A program made the position numbers and the translations under genes. This document shows, piece by piece, positions 26,399 to 34,902 of a stretch of DNA of 64,000 nucleotides. Origin of the DNA: Roseivirga sp. 4D4 (lineage in GTDB: Bacteria; Bacteroidota; Bacteroidia; Cytophagales; Cyclobacteriaceae); assembly GCF_001747095.1 (NCBI RefSeq), contig NZ_MDGP01000001.1, forward strand, positions 3,641,001 through 3,705,000, written 5' to 3'. Under the pieces are notes generated by a model. It was not told the origin of the DNA. It searched no databases and was given only the letters and a program-made list of their open reading frames with translations. Numbering within the stretch: the first letter of the stretch is position 1; every line of letters starts with the position of its first letter.

Positions 26399-27331
26399 TT
26401 ATTGGCAACCAGTGGACCCCGAAAATGTATCAAGACTTACGTTCTCGTATATCACGCGCAAATCTGCTACACTCCCTGATGCTGCCGTGTAGATATTGAA
26501 CCCTACCTGTAATGTGGGTGGAAGATCGGGTCGGTCATAGGTAGCAGCCAGATTCCAGGTATTGGCACCAACAGCTCTTTGGTACAGGCGGAAAGTCGAT
26601 CCGTCACGACAGATTCTAAGTTCATGATCAGTGGCTCCATCAGAGATCGGCTCAAAGGGGGAAGCACTGTTGTTCGTGTTTTTTGTCTCATAGCCGAGCC
26701 CTTGAGGGGTATTTCCTGAGACAATGTGAACATAGTCTTCGCCTGATCTGTTATCGGCACTTCGGGCCATCAGACCCCCAAGACATATGTTACAGTCAAC
26801 AGCCGCATTGGCATCGCTGGTTTTTCTCACCGAGACTGTAGCAGTAAATGTAAAATTGCCCGTCACATTTTGGTAAGCAAGTCCGCCCTGGTTACCCTCA
26901 AACCAAAGGGCATTTTGAGCCATGGTAAGGTTGAGCCTGGTGTCTGTGTTTTCCGAAATGCCTACAGCCATCGGATTGAACAGATCCCAGTTTGCTGAAA
27001 ATGCCGTAGTGGTTTGGGTGGCGGCTCCAGTGAAATCGATGTTATTCTGCGCTGAGCCATTGACATTTACTGTCCGACCGACAGGATTAAACGCAAAACC
27101 ATCCTTGGATGGAATTACGGTATAAGCGCCATTCTCAACCTCCAGACTGTAGCTGCCACTTTGGGATGTATTGATAGTGGTAGAACCGATATCAACCGTG
27201 GCTGCACTTTGAATGCCAGAGAGAGCTCCTGAAATAACGATTGAATCGGGATCGGGAGTTTCTGAATCATCGCTCCCGCTAGAACAGGCTACGAGTAGAA
27301 GAAATGTCAATAGGTAAATGCTCTTTTTCAT
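26399..27331 (-). CDS. Lipoprotein with carboxypeptidase-regulatory-like and lectin-like domains
   Basis: This 310-residue protein has a lipoprotein signal with Cys16 (LLVACSS) followed by an acidic Ser/Asp linker that suggests surface export. Residues ~32-105 form a small beta sandwich of the carboxypeptidase-regulatory type (SGSYSLEVENGAYTVIPSKDGF). Residues ~110-300 resemble a concanavalin-like DUF1349 fold (FTATVSVRKTSDANAAVDCNICLGGLMARS). The next gene upstream on the same strand is a GH29 fucosidase, so a glycan-binding role is plausible but unproven. No catalytic motif seen. Confidence 0.72.
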   Translation of the reverse strand: MKKSIYLLTFLLLVACSSGSDDSETPDPDSIVISGALSGIQSAATVDIGSTTINTSQSGSYSLEVENGAYTVIPSKDGFAFNPVGRTVNVNGSAQNNIDFTGAATQTTTAFSANWDLFNPMAVGISENTDTRLNLTMAQNALWFEGNQGGLAYQNVTGNFTFTATVSVRKTSDANAAVDCNICLGGLMARSADNRSGEDYVHIVSGNTPQGLGYETKNTNNSASPFEPISDGATDHELRICRDGSTFRLYQRAVGANTWNLAATYDRPDLPPTLQVGFNIYTAASGSVADLRVIYENVSLDTFSGSTGCQ

Positions 27332-27437
27332 ACACTTAATGCCTTAGTGTGAGAATAAAGATGCGAAAAATTTAGATAGTTTCTGAGGTGAGGCTCATGC
27401 CAACCCAATCTCTAAGTCCTTAATTTTTAGGCGGTTA

Positions 27438-28769
27438 TTACTTATCGTCTAACTGAATTTCACCATCAAGCTGAAGGGCTACTACTGTCACCTGGGCATC
27501 TAATGCAGCTTCAGGTACTTCGAAATAGAGTAGCCCGGCTTTATTGCTCCAGTAGGGTTTGTTATGCACCTGTTGACTGAGTTTTGTGCCCTGCCCGACT
27601 ACACGGATACGATTGACTTTGTTCTTCAGACCTCGGATCACAATGGGTCCATTAGGTTTATGTGCTAGAAATACATAAAGCGTTTTCTTGTCCTTCGATA
27701 GTGTGGTTGGACCATAGAAGTAGTCCAACGGAATGCCTGCTTGAGTTCCGTAAATGGCTTCTTTATGTTTATTCGTCCACCTGCCGAGTTCTGTGAGAAT
27801 TGCTGCTTGTTCTTCTGGAATAGTGCCATCCGCTTTAGGTCCGATATCCAAGAGTAAGTTTCCCCCGAGCCTAAGACAATCAACGAATATGCGGATGATC
27901 TGATTGGGCGTTTTATAGTTAGTGTCATTGTGTTGAAAGCCCCATGAGTCATTCATGGTCATGCACAATTCCCAGAAAGGGCTTTCTGGCTTCATTAGCG
28001 GAACGCCTTGTTCTGGCGTGGCATAGTCCCCGTTTTCACTTAGCCGAGCATTGATAATTGTATTGGGGTTTTTAGCCAGGAGCATCGCTCTGGTTTCTTT
28101 GGCTTTCCACTCTTCCGCCTTGTGTTCCCAATCACCATCGAACCACCAGAGGTCTGGGTTGTAAGCCTCGGATAACTCACTCAATTGTCCTTGATAATAG
28201 GAGAGGAAGTTCTCCCAACGTTCGGGCTCGTCAGCAATTTTGTATCGTTTTTCCGTATTGGTAAAATGTGTATACAAGTCACTTGACCAATCGGGAAGGG
28301 AGTAATAAAGACCAACTTTCAGGTTTTCCTTTCGAATTGCTTTGACAAATGGAGTGATTAAATCTTTACCAGCCTTTGAGTGTTTCACAGCATTGAAATT
28401 TCCCAATGCAGTATTCCAAAGCGAAAAACCATCGTGGTGCTTTGTCGTGATTACAGCATACTGTACTCCGCTAGACTTAATCAGTTTTGCCCATTCTTTT
28501 GGCTTGTAGTTTTCTGCTCCAAAGCCTTCCGCCTGTTTGATATAGTCTTCATGTGAGATATAACCATTGTAAAAAGACCATGATTCGTCTATGCCATTGA
28601 CGGCATAAATTCCCCAGTGAATAAAGATACCCAGTTTCGCATCGCCAAACCATTCCATTTTCTTTTCTTCAGAGTTTCCTTGAGCATAGCTGAGTGAGGG
28701 CAGGATTAAGCCTAATGCAATGAATAATGAGAATGACTGTTTGAATAGTTGTCTAATGGAGCGTGCCAT
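27438..28769 (-). CDS. Alpha-L-fucosidase (GH29)
   Basis: This 443-residue protein has a signal peptide (to ~residue 29, SYAQ). The GH29 signature is clear: KLGIFIHWGIYAV (His51), VITTKHHDGFSLWNT (His111/His112) and the nucleophile region DLWWFDGDW with Asp211. The C-terminal ~100 residues form the usual beta domain. It would remove fucose from glycans in the periplasm or outside. It has no PUL neighbours such as SusC/SusD within reach; the lipoprotein downstream on the same strand may help bind glycans. Whether it is 1,2- or 1,3/1,4-specific cannot be read here. Confidence 0.93.
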   Translation of the reverse strand: MARSIRQLFKQSFSLFIALGLILPSLSYAQGNSEEKKMEWFGDAKLGIFIHWGIYAVNGIDESWSFYNGYISHEDYIKQAEGFGAENYKPKEWAKLIKSSGVQYAVITTKHHDGFSLWNTALGNFNAVKHSKAGKDLITPFVKAIRKENLKVGLYYSLPDWSSDLYTHFTNTEKRYKIADEPERWENFLSYYQGQLSELSEAYNPDLWWFDGDWEHKAEEWKAKETRAMLLAKNPNTIINARLSENGDYATPEQGVPLMKPESPFWELCMTMNDSWGFQHNDTNYKTPNQIIRIFVDCLRLGGNLLLDIGPKADGTIPEEQAAILTELGRWTNKHKEAIYGTQAGIPLDYFYGPTTLSKDKKTLYVFLAHKPNGPIVIRGLKNKVNRIRVVGQGTKLSQQVHNKPYWSNKAGLLYFEVPEAALDAQVTVVALQLDGEIQLDDK

Positions 28770-28828
28770 GTCTGAATTTAAGGACTTATTTCAAATTGCT
28801 ATTCGTGGATAGTCATGAGGTAGTTTCA

Positions 28829-28859
28829 TTTTGATACATCTTAAGATTTTGTACCTTAA
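28829..28859 (+). promoter_or_regulatory. Candidate Bacteroidota-type promoter before aldehyde dehydrogenase
   Basis: TTTTG at 28829-28833 is followed after 18 bases by TACCTTAA (28852-28859), fitting loosely the -33 TTTG / -7 TAnnTTTG pattern of Bacteroidota sigma-A promoters, 24 bp before the start codon. Match by eye only. Confidence 0.35.
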
Positions 28860-28883
28860 AAATTCGCATCATCAGCGTGGTTA

Positions 28884-30263
28884 ATGAAGGAAACGAGCAG
28901 TGATATCATCAAGGAAAAATTAAAAGCCCAAACCGCGTTTTTCAAAACTGGTTCGACTCGATCGGTCGAAAGTCGAAAGAGGTCCTTGAAGAAACTTAGA
29001 GTTGCCATTTTATCACAGCAAGATGTCATTGCTAAGGCATTGTTTAATGACTTGAGAAAGTCGCCTCAAGAAGCCTTCATCACTGAGATTGGCCTTGTAA
29101 TTAAAGAAATAGACCTTCACCTTAAGAAATTAGGAAAATGGTCTAAAGCCAAGAGCGTTCGAACACCATTATACCTTCTTCCATCATCCAGCTATTTGAA
29201 GCATGAACCCAGAGGAGTTGTGCTCATTGTTGCTCCATGGAATTATCCCTTTCAGTTAATTATGACACCCCTTATTGGGGCTATTTCAGCGGGGAATTGC
29301 GTTATGCTTAAGCCATCAGAATTTTCTCCTAACACCAATGCTGCAATGGAGGATATTATAAGGGAAGTCTTTGAACCTGGCCATGTAACGATGGTTCATG
29401 GGGGTAAGCCCACCAATCAAGCCTTATTCTCCGAAAAGTTTGATATGATCTTCTTTACCGGCAGTACAATGTTAGGTAAGGTCGTTGCCAAAGCCGCGGC
29501 AGAGACGCTAACACCGACAGTTCTGGAGCTTGGAGGAAAAAGTCCTTGTATTGTTGATGAAAGCGCTGACTTGGATGTAGCAGCAAAGAAGATTGCTTGG
29601 GGAAAGACTGTGAACCTTGGTCAGACCTGTATTGCTCCAGATTATCTTTTGGTGCATGAAAGTATTAAGACGGAATTGACTTCCAAGATCATCAAAAATT
29701 GGCAGGAGTTTTTTGGCAGCGATCCACAGCAGAGTGAATTTCTTCCTAGAATGATCACGTCAGCTGCCTTCGACCGAGTATCAGGTTATTTGAGCCAGGG
29801 GAAAGTGATTTACGGAGGTGAAAGCGATAGAGATAACAAGTACATCAGCCCAACTTTGATGGAAGATGTCGACTTGGATGGTACCATAATGAGTGATGAG
29901 ATTTTTGGCCCCATCTTGCCTTTAATTACTTATTCGAATATCAATGAAGCCATTGACTTTGTGAATAGTAAAGACCAACCGCTGGCCTACTATTACTTTG
30001 GAAAAAGCTCGAATGCCAAGAGCCTCCTTAATGAGAATACCTCAGGAGGAGTTTGTATCAATGATGTCCTCATACACATTTCTAATCACACACTGCCTTT
30101 TGGTGGTGTGGGTCCAAGTGGTATTGGGCGTTACCATGGTAAATTTAGTTTTGAGGCCTTTTCAAATGCTAGGGCTATTATGAAATCCCCAACTTGGATA
30201 GATGTTCCTTTCCGATACCCTCCCTTCAAATATTTTTCCATTGTTAAACGGATTCTGTCCTAG
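28884..30263 (+). CDS. NAD(P)-dependent aldehyde dehydrogenase (class 3 type)
   Basis: This 459-residue protein has the class-3/fatty-aldehyde dehydrogenase length and motifs: VVLIVAPWNYPFQL, FFTGSTMLGK, the catalytic base Glu215 in LELGGKSP, and the nucleophile Cys249 in NLGQTCIAPDY. The C-terminus, about 25 residues with IDVPFRYPPFKYFSIVKRIL, could give membrane association as in other class-3 enzymes. It oxidises medium- or long-chain or aromatic aldehydes in the cytoplasm. It is apparently monocistronic; DUF4956 follows 85 bp later. Confidence 0.93.
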   Translation: MKETSSDIIKEKLKAQTAFFKTGSTRSVESRKRSLKKLRVAILSQQDVIAKALFNDLRKSPQEAFITEIGLVIKEIDLHLKKLGKWSKAKSVRTPLYLLPSSSYLKHEPRGVVLIVAPWNYPFQLIMTPLIGAISAGNCVMLKPSEFSPNTNAAMEDIIREVFEPGHVTMVHGGKPTNQALFSEKFDMIFFTGSTMLGKVVAKAAAETLTPTVLELGGKSPCIVDESADLDVAAKKIAWGKTVNLGQTCIAPDYLLVHESIKTELTSKIIKNWQEFFGSDPQQSEFLPRMITSAAFDRVSGYLSQGKVIYGGESDRDNKYISPTLMEDVDLDGTIMSDEIFGPILPLITYSNINEAIDFVNSKDQPLAYYYFGKSSNAKSLLNENTSGGVCINDVLIHISNHTLPFGGVGPSGIGRYHGKFSFEAFSNARAIMKSPTWIDVPFRYPPFKYFSIVKRILS

Positions 30264-30348
30264 GTAATTTGCTTGACTTTTGAATCCACAGAGAAGGTAT
30301 TGCTTGGGATATTCTATTATCTTGTAAGCTTGACTTTTACGCGCGCTT

Positions 30349-30957
30349 ATGGAGTTTTTGGGAGTTCCTCTCTTCGATAATGATATCTATAAAATGATCT
30401 TTCGGTTTGCACTGAATTTTACCTTCATCAGTGTGATCATTCGAGGGCTTTACTACCGACATGCCCGGAGAACGGAATACGTTTTTACCTTTTATATGGT
30501 GAGCATAGTGATTTTCTTTCTATGCTTTACACTACAAAATTTTACACTTGATTTAGGAATGGCCTTGGGTCTCTTTGCCATTTTCGGGATCATTCGCTAC
30601 CGCACCTTAACCATTGACATTAAGGAGATGACCTACCTCTTCGTGGTGATTGGAGTCTCTGTGATCAATGCTTTGGCGAATAGAAATATGAGCTATGCCG
30701 AGGTGATCGGTGCGAATGTGGCTATTGTTGGGGCCATCTATGTGATCGAAAAGTATGTACTGTCGAAAGCCAGAGTCGAACAAAGGAGTGTTACTTACAA
30801 TGATTTAGAAAGACTAAAGCCCGAAAACTACGATAGCCTTGTGGTTGATTTAAAGGAGAAAACTGGTCTTGATATTACGGAGGTATCTGTTTTAAAAACA
30901 GACTTGGCCAATGGCGTCTGTACCTTGAATATTTTTTACCGAGTTCAATCGAGATGA
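30349..30957 (+). CDS. DUF4956 membrane protein
   Basis: The protein has 202 residues with four membrane helices within ~20-140 and a cytoplasmic C-terminal domain of ~60 residues. The segment MALGLFAIFGIIRYRTLTIDIKEMTYLF is the DUF4956 signature. This family often sits beside VTC-type polyphosphate polymerase and CotH kinase genes. Here a CotH gene lies just beyond, but no VTC gene is visible. Its stop overlaps the DUF2490 start (ATGA). Function unknown; a membrane partner in a phosphate-linked envelope system is inference. Confidence 0.87.
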   Translation: MEFLGVPLFDNDIYKMIFRFALNFTFISVIIRGLYYRHARRTEYVFTFYMVSIVIFFLCFTLQNFTLDLGMALGLFAIFGIIRYRTLTIDIKEMTYLFVVIGVSVINALANRNMSYAEVIGANVAIVGAIYVIEKYVLSKARVEQRSVTYNDLERLKPENYDSLVVDLKEKTGLDITEVSVLKTDLANGVCTLNIFYRVQSR

Positions 30958-31649
30958 TCAAGTTTCGAATTCTTCTCACCGCCTTTTTGGTTTGTTTTTT
31001 CACTGTTTCTGCCTTCGGCCAAAGTGGAGGACGAGTAAGCGATGTTGAGGTATGGTTGAAAGCAGGAGGGAAAGTAGATCTTACGGATAAATGGGAAATC
31101 GCCTTTGAAGAGCAGATTCGGTTCGATGATGATGTAAATGCACTCAAGAATTTCCACACAGAAATTCAACTGACTTTTAAGCCGATCGAGGCATTGAGTC
31201 TTCATGCCGTTTCAAGATACATTACAAGAAATGACAATAGCGGAAGCATTCAAGGCTTTGAAGATCTGTTTCGCTACCAATTCGGAGCTAGTTATAAGCA
31301 TGACCTGGGTCAACTTAGAATGAAATACAGGGCCTTATATCAACACCGGAATGAGGTTGGTATTTCGGAAGCTCAGGGTGATATTCCTGAAAAATTCTTA
31401 AGGCTTAGGACAAGTGCAGAATACAAGATTAAGGACTGGAAATACGATCCGCAAGTAAGAGTTGAGTATTTCAATGCACTAAACGATGAGGTAGGCACGA
31501 ACAATCAAATTCGTTTTGGTTTCGGCACAGAACGAGATTATAAGAAATTCGGTGAGTTAGGCTTTTTCTATCTTTTTGAGAGTTCTTTAGGACTCAATAT
31601 CAAGCAGCTAACCCATATACTTTCATTCAAGTATACTTATACCTTTTGA
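30954..31649 (+). CDS. DUF2490 outer-membrane protein
   Basis: The protein has 231 residues with a signal peptide ending near residue 23 (AFGQ). It has repeated amphipathic strands (FRYQFGASYKHDLGQLRMKYRALYQHR) and ends HILSFKYTYTF with terminal Phe, as expected for a beta-barrel. It belongs to the same DUF2490 family as 15088-15840. It is translationally coupled to DUF4956 by ATGA and converges with the CotH gene, one base between stops. It could form an outer-membrane port for the DUF4956/CotH pathway; speculative. Confidence 0.82.
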   Translation: MIKFRILLTAFLVCFFTVSAFGQSGGRVSDVEVWLKAGGKVDLTDKWEIAFEEQIRFDDDVNALKNFHTEIQLTFKPIEALSLHAVSRYITRNDNSGSIQGFEDLFRYQFGASYKHDLGQLRMKYRALYQHRNEVGISEAQGDIPEKFLRLRTSAEYKIKDWKYDPQVRVEYFNALNDEVGTNNQIRFGFGTERDYKKFGELGFFYLFESSLGLNIKQLTHILSFKYTYTF

Positions 31650-31650
31650 G

Positions 31651-33072
31651 CTACCACCCTTGAATCTGTGAGTCCATCCAAACGGTACGTTGCCTTAACC
31701 AGTTTTTGACGTAGTCGATTTCTTCTTCAAGGCTATTTCCTACAAAGCTGTTGAATGGCAGGGCAATGCCGAAAACCGGCCACTGAGCAAAATTACGGTT
31801 TGCAGCACCGTTTGACTCTAAGTAGGTCACCCAGTCATCGATTTTTGCATTAATGGCGGTCAGGCCCAGTTCATTACTTCTAAGCGCTGTCCATCTGGTT
31901 TTGACGGCACTTCTGAATTTTGGATCACCGAGTAGTTTATCCCACCAAAAATGTACAAGCCATAAATCTTGAGGATTTCGATCATTGAATTCGTAAATCC
32001 ACTCGCTGGTGGCACTTCTGCCATCATTGCCAAAGGCCAAATTGAAATCCCAAACAGGGCCCATAGCCAGCTTACCATTCTGGTACTTATGCATGTAAGT
32101 ACTTAACCGGTAGGCATCAGGGTTGGCACTGAGTTCGTTCAGGATGAAGAAATCGACAAAACTGCCGACATCTATATAATTTTCATAGTCACGCGTTGCT
32201 CCTGAATAGTCTTCTTGGATAAGGGCCTCTTCGAAGTCGCTGATGTATTGCTGAATATAGTTTTTCTGTGCATCATTAATGTTTTCGGCTCGTGGGTACT
32301 CATACATAAAGTACGTCTCTATTCCTCTTTTAGATCCATAGGGTTCGAAAGGGTGAATATTACCATTAGGACTGTAAGGTGACCTGAACCCCAGGTTTTC
32401 AGTATACAAAGCATCACCCGGCCAATCTGAGTTATCGGTATCTCCACTGGTCTTGTCGATTTTTAAAATGTACCCACCGGTAAGTTCAGCACCAGAGGTT
32501 ACCGTCTGATCCATCGGTTCTATGGTCAACCGATCGCCATCACGTTTGATTTTTTCCATAAAGGCATACACGCCTCTATAACTGTTGTTAAGGTTAAGTT
32601 CGACAAGCTGTGTTTTTGCAGCCCATCGGCCAATGTCGTTGGACAAATCATAGAGCAGGACGTTTCTCAACAGCGTCTTGTCGCTATACGGGCCATGCAG
32701 CACCCAATCTTCCTCTTTACCAAAATCTAAAATCTCTAAGGAGATATCTTCGCCATTTTGATCCCAAAATTCAATGCCATAGGATAGTTTCGGAAAAAGC
32801 CTTCTGGAAGTTGAACCCCGTAATTCAATACCAATTGGATTCGAGAAAACGGATTGTTGGTTGACGAACACTTGTAAAGTGCCACTTACCTTCGGCTCAT
32901 CAACGATGGTGTTTCCTTCGGAACTAATGACGAAATATGGGATTTCACTGCCCTCTGGGAGCACTAGATCTGGATCAGTCGGTATATCTGTTCCACCTTC
33001 TTTGTCTTTGCATGAGATAATGATCAGGGAGCAAATGAGAATCAGAGCAGTAGAAGATTTGTGTAGGCGCAT
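31651..33072 (-). CDS. CotH-family kinase lipoprotein
   Basis: This 473-residue lipoprotein (Cys21 in IIISC, then an acidic linker) carries a CotH domain from ~65 to 440: GIELRGSTSRRLFPKLSYGIEF, DWVLHGPYSDKTLLRNVLLYDL, GVYAFMEKIKRDGDRL and the metal-binding MGPVWDFNLAFGN. CotH proteins are atypical kinases that phosphorylate other proteins, first shown for spore coat proteins. Here, as a lipoprotein facing the periplasm or surface, its ATP source and substrate are unknown. It converges with the DUF4956-DUF2490 pair, an association known for the CotH/VTC/DUF4956 group. Kinase activity is inferred. Confidence 0.9.
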   Translation of the reverse strand: MRLHKSSTALILICSLIIISCKDKEGGTDIPTDPDLVLPEGSEIPYFVISSEGNTIVDEPKVSGTLQVFVNQQSVFSNPIGIELRGSTSRRLFPKLSYGIEFWDQNGEDISLEILDFGKEEDWVLHGPYSDKTLLRNVLLYDLSNDIGRWAAKTQLVELNLNNSYRGVYAFMEKIKRDGDRLTIEPMDQTVTSGAELTGGYILKIDKTSGDTDNSDWPGDALYTENLGFRSPYSPNGNIHPFEPYGSKRGIETYFMYEYPRAENINDAQKNYIQQYISDFEEALIQEDYSGATRDYENYIDVGSFVDFFILNELSANPDAYRLSTYMHKYQNGKLAMGPVWDFNLAFGNDGRSATSEWIYEFNDRNPQDLWLVHFWWDKLLGDPKFRSAVKTRWTALRSNELGLTAINAKIDDWVTYLESNGAANRNFAQWPVFGIALPFNSFVGNSLEEEIDYVKNWLRQRTVWMDSQIQGW

Positions 33073-33218
33073 CGGGTTTTGGCTATCGGCTTATGTGATA
33101 TTTATACGTCAGAGGAAATTAGCAAAAATTATACCTCGTTATGGTTTTTAACGTGCTAATCACTAATCGAAACCTCTAAATTTCCACTTTGTTCTAACGC
33201 TTATCTTTTGAACTCAAG

Positions 33219-33226
33219 TATATTTG
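33219..33226 (+). promoter_or_regulatory. Candidate -7 element before tpiA
   Basis: TATATTTG matches the Bacteroidota -7 consensus TAnnTTTG exactly, 19 bp before the tpiA start. No good -33 TTTG is at the expected distance, so confidence is limited. Confidence 0.4.
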
Positions 33227-33245
33227 AGCCTCAACAGAAAATGAC

Positions 33246-34007
33246 ATGAGAAAAAAGATAATCGCAGGAAACTGGAAAATGAATAAATCTTTAGAAGACG
33301 GATTGGCGCTTGCTTCTGAAGTCACCAATATGGCCGCGGATGAAGTGCCTTCTGAAGTGACCATGATCATGTGCACACCGGCTATTCATTTATCGGCTGT
33401 TTCGGGAATTGTAAAGGATGTTGCGAATGTCTCTGTTGGAGCCCAAAATATGAGCGAACATGAGTCTGGAGCTTACACTGGAGATTTATCAGCTGAGATG
33501 GTTATTTCTGCTGGTGCTTCATTTGTCATTATCGGTCACAGCGAACGTAGAGAGTATCATTTCGAGACCAATCAGCAGCTTGCTGATCGTGTAAAGTTAG
33601 CTTTGAACAAAGGCATTACACCAATCTTTTGCTGCGGAGAATCTTTAGAAACGCGAGAGGCCAACGAGCATGTCGGTTTTGTGAATAATCAATTGAAAGA
33701 AAGCCTTTTTGAACTCTCCGCTGAAGAAATGAAGAAAGTGGTGATCGCCTATGAGCCAATTTGGGCGATAGGTACCGGAGTCACAGCCAGTTCGGCTCAG
33801 GCGCAAGAAATGCACTTGAGTATTAGAGAATCACTGGCAGGGCAATTTGGTCAGGAGGTCGCTGACGACATATCAATCCTTTATGGAGGTAGCATGAAGC
33901 CGGCAAACGCTCAGGAGCTTCTGGCACAACCTGATGTTGATGGTGGTCTGATAGGTGGAGCATCGTTAAAAGCCCGTGATTTCGTTGATATCGCTAAATC
34001 CTACTAA
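33246..34007 (+). CDS. tpiA: Triosephosphate isomerase
   Basis: This 253-residue protein has all active-site residues: Asn9/Lys11 in AGNWKMNK, His98 in IIGHSERR and Glu170 in AYEPIWAIGTG, and the closing GGSMKPANA and GLIGGASL segments. It interconverts glyceraldehyde-3-phosphate and dihydroxyacetone phosphate in glycolysis and gluconeogenesis. The stop overlaps the prmA start by one base (TAATG), so the two are coupled. It has a candidate promoter just upstream. Start at ATG 33246 gives the standard opening MRKKIIAGNWKMNK. Confidence 0.98.
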   Translation: MRKKIIAGNWKMNKSLEDGLALASEVTNMAADEVPSEVTMIMCTPAIHLSAVSGIVKDVANVSVGAQNMSEHESGAYTGDLSAEMVISAGASFVIIGHSERREYHFETNQQLADRVKLALNKGITPIFCCGESLETREANEHVGFVNNQLKESLFELSAEEMKKVVIAYEPIWAIGTGVTASSAQAQEMHLSIRESLAGQFGQEVADDISILYGGSMKPANAQELLAQPDVDGGLIGGASLKARDFVDIAKSY

Positions 34008-34840
34008 TGGATTTCATTCAAATCAATGTTCATTGTGATCCTCCGTTTAGAGATATTCTTACAGCAGAGATGGGTTACCTTGAATATGATTCCTTTGTCG
34101 AAACAGAGGTAGGTTTCGAAGCCTACATTTCAGAAGAGAAATTCAGCCATCCAGCTTTGCAAACCCTATTTAATGATTACAGGAAGCAAACCAGAATTTG
34201 GTACGAGCTGAAGAAGATACCGAAGGTCAACTGGAACGAAGAATGGGAAAAGAACTACGATCCCATTCTGGTGGACGATAAAATTTACGTTCGAGCTACT
34301 TTTCACGAATCCAAACCCGAATACCCATACGAAATAGTGATAGTACCAAAGATGTCTTTTGGTACGGGTCATCATGAGACAACCCACCAGTTACTGGCAC
34401 TACAATTAGAAGTTGACCACAAAGACAAGAAGGTGCTGGATGTTGGTTCGGGTACCGGTATTCTGGCCATTATGGCCGATAAACTGGGAGCCAAGTCTGT
34501 TGCCGCTACTGATATTGACGAGTGGTGTATAGAAAACTCAATTGAAAATTTTGGGCTAAATGATGTGGTACCAACTTTTGTTAAGAAGGGTACTATCCAT
34601 GAGTTGAAACTCAATGAGCAATACGACATCGTTTTAGCCAATATCAATACCAATGTTTTGCTCAATGAAATTCCCGTTTATGGCGATTTACTGGTTGATG
34701 GGGGCTATTTGTTCCTAAGTGGTTTCTACGAAAAAGACATGTCACAAATATTAGATTTGACCTCAAACCACGGTTTGAAAGAAGTGAAGCACACCACCCG
34801 TAAAAACTGGGTAGGTCTGGTGCTTCAGAAAGTCAACTAA
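34007..34840 (+). CDS. prmA: Ribosomal protein L11 methyltransferase
   Basis: This 277-residue protein has a small N-terminal L11-recognition domain (1-90) and a Rossmann methyltransferase with SAM motif KVLDVGSGTGILAIMADKLG (~144-163), MSFGTGHHETTHQLL before it and VLANINTNVLLNEIP after it. PrmA trimethylates lysines and the N-terminus of L11. It is coupled to tpiA by a TAATG overlap, an arrangement seen in related Bacteroidota. Confidence 0.96.
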   Translation: MDFIQINVHCDPPFRDILTAEMGYLEYDSFVETEVGFEAYISEEKFSHPALQTLFNDYRKQTRIWYELKKIPKVNWNEEWEKNYDPILVDDKIYVRATFHESKPEYPYEIVIVPKMSFGTGHHETTHQLLALQLEVDHKDKKVLDVGSGTGILAIMADKLGAKSVAATDIDEWCIENSIENFGLNDVVPTFVKKGTIHELKLNEQYDIVLANINTNVLLNEIPVYGDLLVDGGYLFLSGFYEKDMSQILDLTSNHGLKEVKHTTRKNWVGLVLQKVN

Positions 34841-34902
34841 GTTTTCACTATTCTGGCGAAATCTTCGTTCATTTAATAGGTCAAGACAGACAGCAACACT
34901 TT

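Noticed and set aside
30349..33072. Polyphosphate polymerase (VTC) gene expected beside CotH and DUF4956
   Set aside because: No frame in this region carries VTC features; all space is taken by the three identified genes.
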